From Candidatus Zhuqueibacterota bacterium (GTDB lineage: Bacteria > Zhuqueibacterota > Zhuqueibacteria > Thermofontimicrobiales > Thiofontviventaceae): 45,071 bases of DNA. The notes beneath the pieces were generated by a model, which ran no database searches, had not been told where the DNA came from, and saw nothing but the letters and a program-made list of their open reading frames with translations. Positions 20,984 to 30,972 of the stretch are shown piece by piece; the first letter of the stretch is position 1; each line of letters opens with the position of its first letter. The translations under genes were made by a program, and so were the position numbers. The DNA lies in contig JAFGOE010000045.1 of the NCBI GenBank assembly GCA_016926625.1, positions 1-45,071 on the forward strand, read 5' to 3'.

Positions 20984-21295
20984 CTACTCCTCACCGATGA
21001 TTCTTGCGATAGACGTCCTGGCAAGTTCAATCTTAGTGTTCTCTGAAACTTTGAGAATGACCGAGTTGTCTTTGACCCCGACCACGGTCCCGAATATACC
21101 ACCGATCGTAATTATTTTATCACCCTTTTTCACTGATTCGATCATTTTTTTCTGTTCCTTCTGCCGTTTCATCTGCGGGCGAAAGATCAGAAAGTACATG
21201 ATCAAAAATATCAATATGATCGGTAAAAACATACCATAAGAACTCGGATTTTGTCCACCGGATGCACTTGCCATTAGTAAACTATTTAATATCAC
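20984..21295 (-). CDS. yajC: Preprotein translocase accessory subunit YajC
   Basis: Small inner-membrane subunit associated with SecDF-YidC in protein export. 103 residues with one membrane helix (MFLPIILIFLIMYFLIFRPQ), followed by the basic RPQMKRQKEQKKM segment and the soluble KGDKIITIGGIFGTV domain typical of the family. The start is GTG at 21295, supported by GAGGAGG eight bases upstream. A downstream in-frame ATG (residue 8) would lack that spacing. It follows tgt by 44 bases, a very common gene order; secD/secF are not in the window. Confidence 0.95.
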   Translation of the reverse strand: MILNSLLMASASGGQNPSSYGMFLPIILIFLIMYFLIFRPQMKRQKEQKKMIESVKKGDKIITIGGIFGTVVGVKDNSVILKVSENTKIELARTSIARIIGEE

Positions 21296-21339
21296 GTTAA
21301 ATTCCTCCTCACATTAGATGGTTAAATATATATAAAGAT

Positions 21340-22491
<1,152 letters not shown>

Positions 22492-22512
22492 TTATATATC
22501 GTATTTATCATT

Positions 22513-23883
22513 TCAGGTGAAAATTAGTTCCATGGAATCGCTAATTTTATTCACCGTGGGCACCTTGATCCCTTCCATGACCTTTATGTTTTTCTGGTTT
22601 GCCCAGGGTATCACAATCGTTTTAAACCCTAACTTCTGCGATTCATGGATGCGTTTCTCGATTCGAGGCACAGCACGGACTTCACCTCCCAGTCCAACCT
22701 CTCCGATGATGACTGTCTTATTGTCGATCACCTCATTCTTTATACTTGAAATAATCGCCATGACGATCCCCAGGTCAACCGCCGTTTCATCAATACGAAT
22801 GCCGCCGACGGCGTTGATGAAAACATCGTGTGTACCGACACGAAAGCCTAAACGCTTTTCAATTACGGCAAGCAGCATCGCCAGTCGTTTCAGATCGATG
22901 CCAGTGGAAGAACGCTGCGGATATCCGTAACTGGTTGGAGTTACCAGAGCCTGAATTTCTAACAATAACGGTCGTGTGCCCTCCATGGTGCATATCACGA
23001 CCGAGCCGGGGATCGCCTCATTCCGATGGGACAGAAACATCTGTGACGGATTCGATACTTCAGTCAACCCATTCTCGTTCATCTCGAACACACCGATCTC
23101 ATTGGTGGATCCGAATCGATTTTTCACCGTCCTCAGTATACGATAAACCTGATCACGATCACCCTCAAAAAAAAGCAGCGCGTCAACCATATGTTCTAAT
23201 ACTTTTGGTCCCGCAATGGCACCCTCCTTGGTCACATGACCGATAAGCACCAGCGGCATCTGATTGCGTTTCGAAATCGTGATCAACTGATACCCACACT
23301 CCCTTACCTGACTGACCGTGCCCGGGGCACTCTCCAACTCCGTACTATAGATCGTCTGAATCGAATCAATGATGGTGATGTTCGGATTTAGCTTTTCGAT
23401 GTAATCGAGTATAGTTTGAACGTTAGTTTCTGACGCCAGATAGAGATGCGACGCATCTAATCCCAGACGATTTGCACGCATCTTGATCTGAGACGGTGAT
23501 TCTTCACCGGATACATAGAGGACGGTACATTCCGGTGATGAAATCTTAATTCCCTCCTGTAACAAGAGCGTCGATTTACCGATTCCCGGATCACCCCCAA
23601 TCAGGACAACCGAACCGGGGACCAAACCACCACCTAAAACTCGATTGAATTCGGTGCTCTGAGTAGGGATACGTTCCTGATTCGAAAAGCTGACATCATT
23701 CAATGGCTGTGGAAGAGCAGTCGATGCGTGGATGACGGTCGACTTATGCTTCGTTGGCGTCACTTTCTGCTCAATCATTGTATTCCATTCGCCACATTCA
23801 GTACATCGACCTAACCAGCGAGGCGATTCGTAACCACACGATTGGCATACATAATGTACACGTTCTTTGCTTGTTTTTGCCAT
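22513..23883 (-). CDS. radA: DNA repair protein RadA (Sms)
   Basis: Hexameric RecA-like ATPase helping branch migration in homologous recombination. 456 residues: an N-terminal zinc finger with Cys13, Cys16, Cys27 and Cys30; Walker A GGDPGIGKST (96-105); the RadA-specific KNRFGSTNEIG motif; and a C-terminal Lon-protease-like domain with GVKVPT-type ends and VFINAVGGIRIDE. The ATG is at 23883. It is the first gene of the minus-strand housekeeping run that continues into tgt, with an AT-rich upstream spacer. Confidence 0.97.
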   Translation of the reverse strand: MAKTSKERVHYVCQSCGYESPRWLGRCTECGEWNTMIEQKVTPTKHKSTVIHASTALPQPLNDVSFSNQERIPTQSTEFNRVLGGGLVPGSVVLIGGDPGIGKSTLLLQEGIKISSPECTVLYVSGEESPSQIKMRANRLGLDASHLYLASETNVQTILDYIEKLNPNITIIDSIQTIYSTELESAPGTVSQVRECGYQLITISKRNQMPLVLIGHVTKEGAIAGPKVLEHMVDALLFFEGDRDQVYRILRTVKNRFGSTNEIGVFEMNENGLTEVSNPSQMFLSHRNEAIPGSVVICTMEGTRPLLLEIQALVTPTSYGYPQRSSTGIDLKRLAMLLAVIEKRLGFRVGTHDVFINAVGGIRIDETAVDLGIVMAIISSIKNEVIDNKTVIIGEVGLGGEVRAVPRIEKRIHESQKLGFKTIVIPWANQKNIKVMEGIKVPTVNKISDSMELIFT

Positions 23884-24258
23884 AGATCAAATAATATTAA
23901 AAATTTGGCAAAAAGTCAAGATTTAATTACGAATCATATGCCTGTGCAAGCGGACAATTTTAAAATACAATCTTGATGAAACTTTAAGCAGTTGGGATGC
24001 GTGAAATTGATTTAAATGCAAAATTAAATTTCGAATAATTTAATCGGGCATTTATTATTTAAACCTGTGGCCGGGAATTATAAAGTCGCACTCAGCCGCG
24101 ACATCTGTTTCGATGGTGCAGTCGCCAACGATTGCTTATCAAGAGAAGAACAAAGACTTGAAAAATTGCCGACCATCGTAACAATGCTCACGAATTGTTG
24201 AATCTAAACGCCAGCGATGAGATTGCAATAGAACAAATTGACAAATAAAAGGTAACAC
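23884..24258. other. 375-bp divergent intergenic region radA / site-2 protease
   Basis: Must hold promoters for radA (minus) and the protease gene (plus). The radA-proximal half is strongly AT-rich. About 24060-24205 is richer in G+C and contains a start-less plus-strand open stretch of about 57 codons, ending in TGA at about 24200; this may be a gene remnant or chance. AAAAGGT just before 24259 is the ribosome site of the protease gene. No tRNA seen. Confidence 0.5.
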
Positions 24259-25191
24259 ATGAACGGAAACGGACGTTTTAAAAAATCGGATGATGACTAT
24301 GAGCAGATGAGTCCTCTTGATCTGCCTGAACCGATCATCAGTCAACCTGAATTCAAACTGAGTGTTAATCCATCGGAAGCTAAACTATCCTTCATCAAAA
24401 CGTTGGCACTGCATGTATCGCTGTTTTTGCTGACTTTCTTCAGCACATGGTACACAGCAGGATTATGGTACGCCATCGCCATTATGACGATCCTGCTGGC
24501 ACATGAGATGGGACATTATCTGATGTGCCGACGATACCATATCAGAGCGACTCTACCCTATTTTATCCCCTTTCCGCTTCGTGATTTTAATCCGTTCGGG
24601 ACACTCGGCGCGGTGATCAAGATCGGGGAACGATTGCCCACACGAAAATCGATATTCGATATCGGAGTAGCCGGTCCTCTATCAGGTTTATTTTTCACTA
24701 TTCCTATCTTGCTATTGGGTTTGAAATTATCATCGCTTGTCGAGACAAACACTCTTGATCCGGGAATGTTTCACCTGGGAGAGTCATTTTTATTCGCACA
24801 GTTTTCAAAATTAATGATCGGTGAAATTCCTGATGGCTATGAGATTTTACTGCACCCATTAGCCTATGCGGGTTGGGTCGGGCTGTTCGTAACCGCGTTG
24901 AATCTGTTGCCCATTGGGCAACTCGATGGCGGGCATGTCATGTACGCGTTGTTTGGGAATAAAAGTTCTAAAATCGTCAAATACATATTAGCACTATTTG
25001 CAATTTACAGCGCAATTTTTTATTGGGGCTGGACCATCTTTATCATTCTGATCATCAGCATCGGTTATCGTCATCCCCCGGCTGTTTACAACAATACCAC
25101 TATCGATACGAAGCGTAAAATTATCGGTTACGCCACTCTATTGATTTTTATAATTTCATTTACACCGATTCCTTTCTATTTCACATTCTAA
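24259..25191 (+). CDS. Site-2 protease family (M50) membrane metalloprotease
   Basis: A polytopic membrane zinc protease of 310 residues. The metal motif HEMGH is at residues 82-86, and the third ligand motif is LDGGH at 222-226 (LNLLPIGQLDGGHVMYALFG). Six or more hydrophobic helices surround them. After a soluble, charged N-terminus of about 45 residues the helices begin at LHVSLFLLTFFSTWY. There is no PDZ domain, unlike RseP, so it matches the compact SREBP-type site-2 protease group. Substrate unknown. Transcribed with the PfkB gene 12 bases downstream. Confidence 0.9.
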   Translation: MNGNGRFKKSDDDYEQMSPLDLPEPIISQPEFKLSVNPSEAKLSFIKTLALHVSLFLLTFFSTWYTAGLWYAIAIMTILLAHEMGHYLMCRRYHIRATLPYFIPFPLRDFNPFGTLGAVIKIGERLPTRKSIFDIGVAGPLSGLFFTIPILLLGLKLSSLVETNTLDPGMFHLGESFLFAQFSKLMIGEIPDGYEILLHPLAYAGWVGLFVTALNLLPIGQLDGGHVMYALFGNKSSKIVKYILALFAIYSAIFYWGWTIFIILIISIGYRHPPAVYNNTTIDTKRKIIGYATLLIFIISFTPIPFYFTF

Positions 25192-25203
25192 TCAGCGTTA
25201 ACC

Positions 25204-26088
25204 ATGAAATCTGCGCGAAATAAAATTGCTTGCATCGGTCAATTGACATGGGACGCATACGCTCACTACCGTTTTATCGGTGGTTCGAGCGCAAACGTGG
25301 CCTTGAATTGTCATCGTCTGGGCATGGAAAGCTACCTTGTCAGCAAAATTGGACAGGATAGTGACGGTTCTGCCCTGTTAGATAAACTTCATCAGGTCGG
25401 ATTCAATACAGATTATATCCAAATAGCCGAAGACAAGGATACTGCCGTAGTCTACGTAAGCAATAAGCAACAAGGAGAGGTGAGCTATCGATGCAGTAAC
25501 GATGTCGCCTTTGATTTCATCGAGTACCAACCTGCGCTGTCATCATTGGCCGAGAGGATTAACTTCGTCTATTTCGATATTATCAGTCAGCGAAATTCAA
25601 CAACACGGAGCACGATCCAACAATTCCTGGAAGCTACATCGGCTCAATATATAGTATGCGATATCAATATAAGGAATCAAAGCGGGAAATTACGCCGAAT
25701 AATCGATCGATCACTTCAACATGCGACGATCGTGAAAATGAATCGCCTTGAACTTGTAAATTTACTCGCTATCTTTCACTACACTGATGTGCCCCGCGAT
25801 GTGGAGTCCTTACTATCCTTTCTCGCGGATAAATATTCGATCGATTACATCATTTTCAGCCAGGATATCGCCGGATTCATGCTATTTGACAGACAGAAAG
25901 GTTTGGTACAATTCTCTTCTCCAGGTTCCAGCATCATCGACACTTCAGGAGCAGGCGATGCGTTGGTATCTGCATTTATTGTCGGGCTCCTGCAAAATAA
26001 ACCGCTGAACGAGTTGGGAAATTTCTGCAATGATTTCACTTCGCGAATTCTATCGCGGTACGGACCGAACATCATCGCATCTGAGTAG
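25204..26088 (+). CDS. PfkB-family carbohydrate kinase
   Basis: Cytoplasmic ribokinase-fold sugar or nucleoside kinase of 294 residues. The N-terminal GGSSANVALNCHRLG matches PfkB signature 1, and DTSGAGDALVSAFIVGLL is signature 2 with the catalytic Asp. The central strands CDINIRN and VKMNRLEL are also typical. There is no strong ribosome site before the ATG at 25204, so it may depend on coupling to the protease gene. The substrate cannot be read from sequence. Confidence 0.88.
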   Translation: MKSARNKIACIGQLTWDAYAHYRFIGGSSANVALNCHRLGMESYLVSKIGQDSDGSALLDKLHQVGFNTDYIQIAEDKDTAVVYVSNKQQGEVSYRCSNDVAFDFIEYQPALSSLAERINFVYFDIISQRNSTTRSTIQQFLEATSAQYIVCDINIRNQSGKLRRIIDRSLQHATIVKMNRLELVNLLAIFHYTDVPRDVESLLSFLADKYSIDYIIFSQDIAGFMLFDRQKGLVQFSSPGSSIIDTSGAGDALVSAFIVGLLQNKPLNELGNFCNDFTSRILSRYGPNIIASE

Positions 26089-26328
26089 ACAAATACAAAG
26101 GCAGACCGCTAATCAGTAGTAGTTATGCTTCACTAATCACAACCAGCGCCCCAAAAGAGCAACACAGGACCTTTATGACCTGTGGCCGTCCAGCTTCCTG
26201 GCAAATTAAATTGAATCCGCTTCTTAACTCCGGAAGTATCTCCCCTTTTTTCACCCCAAAGCCAATTTTATCTTGATTTAAATGTTTTTTTTCATTATTT
26301 TAAATGTTTTAATTTTAAGATAGATAAT

Positions 26329-27111
26329 ATGAAAAAAATATCGACAAAAAAAAATTGGGACAATTTCTGGGATCGCAAACAGAACGTGGCGGAAGTCTAT
26401 TCGAACGAAGATCGAATCATCCGTAATTTGAAGAAAAATATTGATTTATCTGGTAAACGAATATTGGAAGTCGGTGCAGGTACTGCGAGAGATAGCTTCA
26501 ACCTGTCGTGTGAAGGGGCCACGGTTTACGTACTCGATTACTCTCAACCTGCACTTGACATCGTGCAAAAGTTAAACGACCAAACTGATTGTCAGGTGTT
26601 ACCTCTGCTGGCAGATACTTTTCATATACCTGCTCGTAATGAAAGTTTTGACATCGTTTACCATCAAGGTCTATTAGAGCATTTTCGCGATCCGGTTGAA
26701 TTGCTTAACGAGAATATACGTGTACTTAAGACCGACGGGTATCTACTGATTGATGTACCACAACGATACCATTATTACACGCTTATCAAACATTTTTTGA
26801 TCGCGATCAATAAATGGTTCGCGGGTTGGGAGACAGAGTTCTCGATCGATCAATTAACTAAACTTGTTGAATCGTTAGATCTCAAGGTAATCGATCGATA
26901 TGGGGATTGGAAACGACCGAGTATCTTCTACCGGATTATGCGAGAGATCCTGTTAAAAGTTTCGATTTCGATTCCTCTCTACCCGAAAACATGGGAACCG
27001 TTGCGAAAGATCAGGGACTATTTTAGAGAGAAATTCAGAAAAACGAAGATGTCTTTTTATACGTATCTGGACATCGGTGTGATTGCCAGGAAAGTGAATC
27101 ATGACCTATAA
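26329..27111 (+). CDS. Class I SAM-dependent methyltransferase
   Basis: A soluble methyltransferase of 260 residues. Motif I ILEVGAGTARDS is near residues 45-56, motif II VYVLDYS follows, and DIVYHQGLLEHFRDP forms motif IV. The C-terminal helices are basic (FREKFRKTK). It overlaps the following glycosyltransferase gene by 11 bases, so it likely modifies a sugar or lipid-linked intermediate in the same pathway. A 240-bp AT-rich spacer upstream (26089-26328), with a CACAGG/CCTGTG hairpin at 26163-26184, probably holds the promoter of this block. Confidence 0.86.
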   Translation: MKKISTKKNWDNFWDRKQNVAEVYSNEDRIIRNLKKNIDLSGKRILEVGAGTARDSFNLSCEGATVYVLDYSQPALDIVQKLNDQTDCQVLPLLADTFHIPARNESFDIVYHQGLLEHFRDPVELLNENIRVLKTDGYLLIDVPQRYHYYTLIKHFLIAINKWFAGWETEFSIDQLTKLVESLDLKVIDRYGDWKRPSIFYRIMREILLKVSISIPLYPKTWEPLRKIRDYFREKFRKTKMSFYTYLDIGVIARKVNHDL

Positions 27112-28210
27112 CATCCTGGTGCTTAACTGGCAGGATATCACAAATCCGCACGCTGGTGGGGCTGAAGTTCATTTACATGAAATTTTTAAACGCATCGCGT
27201 CCCAAAGCTATCACGTTATGTTGGGGTGCTGCTCGTATCAAGGGGCAAAAAAATACGAGATGATCGATGGGATCGAAATATTCCGACGGGGGAAAAGGAA
27301 TTTGTTCAATAGCTACGTGCCTGTTCTCTATAAAGACATTCGATCATCCCGAAAAATCGACATCGTCATTGATGATATTAACAAGATACCCTTTTATACT
27401 CCATTATTCGTGAAGGAACCAATTATCGCGATTTTGCATCATCTATTTGGTGCAAGTATTTTTTCCGAAACATCCTTACCAGGGGCGTTATATGTTCGTC
27501 TCTCTGAATCATTTTTACCGGCTGTATACAAAAATACGCTGTTTTCAGTCGTCTCAAATAGTACACGGAACGAGTTAATTAGTAAACGGTTACCGCCTGA
27601 AAATGTCCGTTTGATTCACAACGGCGTTGATTCCGCTAGATATCGAAAGGATGATAGCTTAAAGAGCCGCCGCCCTATCATCGGCTATCTTGGCCGAATC
27701 AAAAAATACAAGAATATCGATCACTTATTGCAGGCGATGGTTATCATCCGGAAATCCGTTCCTGATGTTGTTTTAAAAGTAATTGGCTCGGGGGACTATC
27801 TTGATTCGCTGCGTCGACATTCGGTTGATATGGGAGTGGATGACATCGTCCATTTTATCGGTAACGTCGATGAGCGCACGAAAGTCGATCTGCTCAATGA
27901 AGTATGGTTTACGGTGAACCCGTCATCAAAGGAGGGCTGGGGATTGACGATAATCGAATCGAACGCTTGCGGGACCCCTGTGATCGCTGCAGATTCACCA
28001 GGCCTAAGGGATTCGGTCGTTCATGAGAAGACCGGATTTCTTTACCCGCATGGTGATATTGCTAAACTGGCAGAACAAGCGATCAGATTGATCAACGATG
28101 CCAGCTTGCGAAATAATTTTAGTCACAACGCGCTCGAATGGTCCAGAAAATTCAACTGGGATGATTCGGCCGCGCAAATGTTGGATTTAATTGAACATAT
28201 TCTCGGTTAA
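27101..28210 (+). CDS. Glycosyltransferase family 4
   Basis: A GT-B fold retaining glycosyltransferase of 369 residues acting at the inner membrane surface on nucleotide-sugar donors. The N-terminal acceptor domain has NPHAGGAEVHLHEIFKRI. The GT1-type donor domain starts at GYLGRIKKYKNIDHLLQA. The diagnostic E-x7-E region is SSKEGWGLTIIESNACGTPV, with PGLRDSV after it. Its ATG lies within the end of the methyltransferase gene. In this neighbourhood it probably builds a lipid-linked glycan later used by the DUF2723 proteins. Confidence 0.92.
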   Translation: MTYNILVLNWQDITNPHAGGAEVHLHEIFKRIASQSYHVMLGCCSYQGAKKYEMIDGIEIFRRGKRNLFNSYVPVLYKDIRSSRKIDIVIDDINKIPFYTPLFVKEPIIAILHHLFGASIFSETSLPGALYVRLSESFLPAVYKNTLFSVVSNSTRNELISKRLPPENVRLIHNGVDSARYRKDDSLKSRRPIIGYLGRIKKYKNIDHLLQAMVIIRKSVPDVVLKVIGSGDYLDSLRRHSVDMGVDDIVHFIGNVDERTKVDLLNEVWFTVNPSSKEGWGLTIIESNACGTPVIAADSPGLRDSVVHEKTGFLYPHGDIAKLAEQAIRLINDASLRNNFSHNALEWSRKFNWDDSAAQMLDLIEHILG

Positions 28211-28273
28211 CGGTTTACACCGGTACCAACACGAATTTACACAGACAATAAAATCCATTATGGAGGAATATAA

Positions 28274-30955
28274 ATGCTCACAGAAAAAAACATAAACCGC
28301 ATCATCGCTTTTGTGGTGTTTCTTGCTTCCACATTCGTCTACTTAAGAACCATCGCTCCGACGACTTCGTTTTGGGATTGTGGAGAGTTTATCGCATGTT
28401 CCTATATCCTGGGTGTTCCTCATCCTCCGGGAGCTCCTTTTTACCTGCTGCTGGGTCGCATCTTTTCCATGATCCCGTTCGCATCGGATATCGGACTGCG
28501 GGTGAACGTTATTTCTGCTCTGACAACGGGTCTCACGATCATGTTACTGTATCTGATCATCATCCGACTCATCACCATCTTCCGAGGATCTGCACAGACG
28601 TTAAACGAGAAAATAGTTCTTTATGCCAGCGGCGTTCTGGGAGCGATGTTCTTTGCGTTTTCGGATACGGTATGGTTTAACGCAGTGGAAGCCGAGGTTT
28701 ATGCGATCAGCCTCTTTTTTACGGCGATCGTCGTCTGGCTCATACTCGTGTGGTTCGAGAAAGCCGATGATCCGCACAGCGATCGTTACATCTTTATGAT
28801 CGCCTATTGTATCGGTCTGGCGATCGGAGTTCATTTATTGAACGTACTCGCCATACCAGCGATAGCCTTTATATACTATTTTCGCAAAATCAAATTTCGA
28901 GCAGAAACCTTTATCCTGTTTTCAATCGGACTGGTTCTTTCAGTTTTGGCAATTTATCCGGGAATAGTAAAGTACCTACCCAAAGTGGCATTGAATTTTT
29001 TAGGTGGTTGGTTTTTCGTGCTTCTCGTACTTATATTGGTTTTTGGCGTCTACTGGTCGATTAAAGCGAAGCACAAGGTCGCCCATCTGATCATCACATC
29101 GTTCCTGCTCATCATCATCGCCGCTTCAACGTATACGCTGATCTACATTAGGTCTAATCTCAATCCTGCTATCGATGAAAATGATCCGGAAACACTCGAG
29201 CAAATGGTCAGTTATCTGAACCGTGAACAATATGGTGACTGGAGTTATTTTGAGCGGCGAGCACCGCTATGGGAGTATCAGATAAAAAAAATGTATCTGC
29301 GCTATTTTGGATGGCAGTTTATCGGTACAGGTACCACCCTGGGTGAGGACAGACGTGTTGTTGAGAACTTCAGCTTAAACGGCCTATACGGGCTACCATT
29401 TCTTGTCGGTCTGATCGGCATGTTTTATCATTTTAAAAAAGACTGGAAACACGCGTCATCAATTATGCTGTTATTCATCGCTACAGGTTTGGCCATTGTG
29501 CTCTATCTCAATCAGGAAGATCCACAACCTCGGGAGCGTGACTATGTCTTTGTGGGATCTTTCTTCGCCTTTGCCATATGGATCGGCATCGGCGCTCACG
29601 GTATTTTGAATTGGATTAAGAATTTCTTTAAAGAGAACGATTTTATTCAGCGACTCGGGGTTTATTTAGGCATTATCGTTCTGGCGGTTGCTCTGCCTGT
29701 AAGAGCGTTTACACTTCATTATGAAAGCCATGATCGAACCGGTAATTACGTGGCGTATGACTATAGCTATAATATTTTGGAAAGCTGCGAACCGAATGCC
29801 ATTTTATTTACCAACGGAGACAATGATACGTTTCCTTTGTGGTTTTTACAGTATGTGTACAACATAAGAACCGATGTACGCGTCGTGAATCTAAGTCTCC
29901 TCAATACGAATTGGTATATTAAACAGCTCAAGTACGATGAACCGCGTGTCCCGATTTCACTACCCGATAAGACTATCGATCAACTCGGACCTCAATTGCT
30001 GCCTGAAGAAGGTCGGCGTACGGTCAGAATCCCGGTGCCGCGTGAAGCCTATATCACCGATTACGGAGATGGTTTAAAGACGCAGACGCTTGACGTGGAG
30101 ATCGATGAAGTCCCGGAAATGGTCTTCGAACTTAAACCGACATTTTTAAATAAGGCGGTTCGTGTACAGGATCTCATGATACTGGATATTATTCGGACGA
30201 ACAAGTTCCGTCGACCGATATACTTTGCACTGACCGTCTCCCGGGAAAACCAGCTCAATTTATTTAAATACCTGAGGATGGATGGACTCGTCTTTAAGCT
30301 GGTAACTTACCCTGAACAACGTATATCTGCGAAAAATTTAAGAGAAAACCTGATGAATCGCTATCTTTACCGGGGTCTTAACGATGAATCCGTTTTCCTG
30401 AACGAGAACATCAAAGGTCTATTGCGAAATTATCAGGGAGCGTTCTTCAGCCTGGGTCAGCACTATGCCATCGAAAAGAACAATGATGAATTAATTGCCA
30501 CATTCGATAAATTGTTCGAAGTGATGCCCGATTCGTTGATTCCGATGCGGAATGATCTAAAATATAACATCGGATATTTATATCATCAGGCGGGCCGCCA
30601 GGATAAATTCCAGGAGATCATCGACAGGATTATTGAATCGGGTGAGACCTCGAATGACGAAAAATTAACCATGGCGTCTATTTATGTCCAATTGTTCGAT
30701 AACAAAGACCGTGCAGAATCTATCGTTAAAAGCGTCCTTGCATCGGATCCGGGGTTTATCCAGGCATTCCAGTGGCTTGTTAATTTCTACGCAAATTACG
30801 GATTCTATGATAAAGGAGTGGAATTAATTTCCGATTGGCTTATAAGAAATCCAAATGATCAGAATGCAAAAAAGCACTTGAACACACTGAGAGAATTGGC
30901 TAAATCACAATCGGAAAATGAAATATCTACGCTAGATACTACTCAAGGAAAATAA
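28274..30955 (+). CDS. DUF2723 family membrane protein (GT-C-like), copy 1
   Basis: An 893-residue protein. The N-terminal about 490 residues form a multi-helix membrane region opening with TIAPTTSFWDCGEF, where Asp35 and Glu38 resemble the first-loop acidic pair of GT-C glycosyltransferases such as protein O-mannosyltransferases. A soluble extracytoplasmic region follows (NGDNDTFPLWFLQYVYN), ending in about 200 helical residues with TPR-like repeats. Its probable role is transfer of a sugar from polyprenyl phosphate to protein or glycan; no donor is proven. GGAGG precedes the ATG. The next gene is a close paralog 17 bases away. Confidence 0.87.
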   Translation: MLTEKNINRIIAFVVFLASTFVYLRTIAPTTSFWDCGEFIACSYILGVPHPPGAPFYLLLGRIFSMIPFASDIGLRVNVISALTTGLTIMLLYLIIIRLITIFRGSAQTLNEKIVLYASGVLGAMFFAFSDTVWFNAVEAEVYAISLFFTAIVVWLILVWFEKADDPHSDRYIFMIAYCIGLAIGVHLLNVLAIPAIAFIYYFRKIKFRAETFILFSIGLVLSVLAIYPGIVKYLPKVALNFLGGWFFVLLVLILVFGVYWSIKAKHKVAHLIITSFLLIIIAASTYTLIYIRSNLNPAIDENDPETLEQMVSYLNREQYGDWSYFERRAPLWEYQIKKMYLRYFGWQFIGTGTTLGEDRRVVENFSLNGLYGLPFLVGLIGMFYHFKKDWKHASSIMLLFIATGLAIVLYLNQEDPQPRERDYVFVGSFFAFAIWIGIGAHGILNWIKNFFKENDFIQRLGVYLGIIVLAVALPVRAFTLHYESHDRTGNYVAYDYSYNILESCEPNAILFTNGDNDTFPLWFLQYVYNIRTDVRVVNLSLLNTNWYIKQLKYDEPRVPISLPDKTIDQLGPQLLPEEGRRTVRIPVPREAYITDYGDGLKTQTLDVEIDEVPEMVFELKPTFLNKAVRVQDLMILDIIRTNKFRRPIYFALTVSRENQLNLFKYLRMDGLVFKLVTYPEQRISAKNLRENLMNRYLYRGLNDESVFLNENIKGLLRNYQGAFFSLGQHYAIEKNNDELIATFDKLFEVMPDSLIPMRNDLKYNIGYLYHQAGRQDKFQEIIDRIIESGETSNDEKLTMASIYVQLFDNKDRAESIVKSVLASDPGFIQAFQWLVNFYANYGFYDKGVELISDWLIRNPNDQNAKKHLNTLRELAKSQSENEISTLDTTQGK

Positions 30956-30972
30956 TTGCAGCGGAGTTACGA

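Noticed and set aside
24030-24203. Start-less plus-strand open stretch upstream of the site-2 protease
   Set aside because: No start codon with a ribosome site and no recognisable motif; perhaps a remnant but unsupported.
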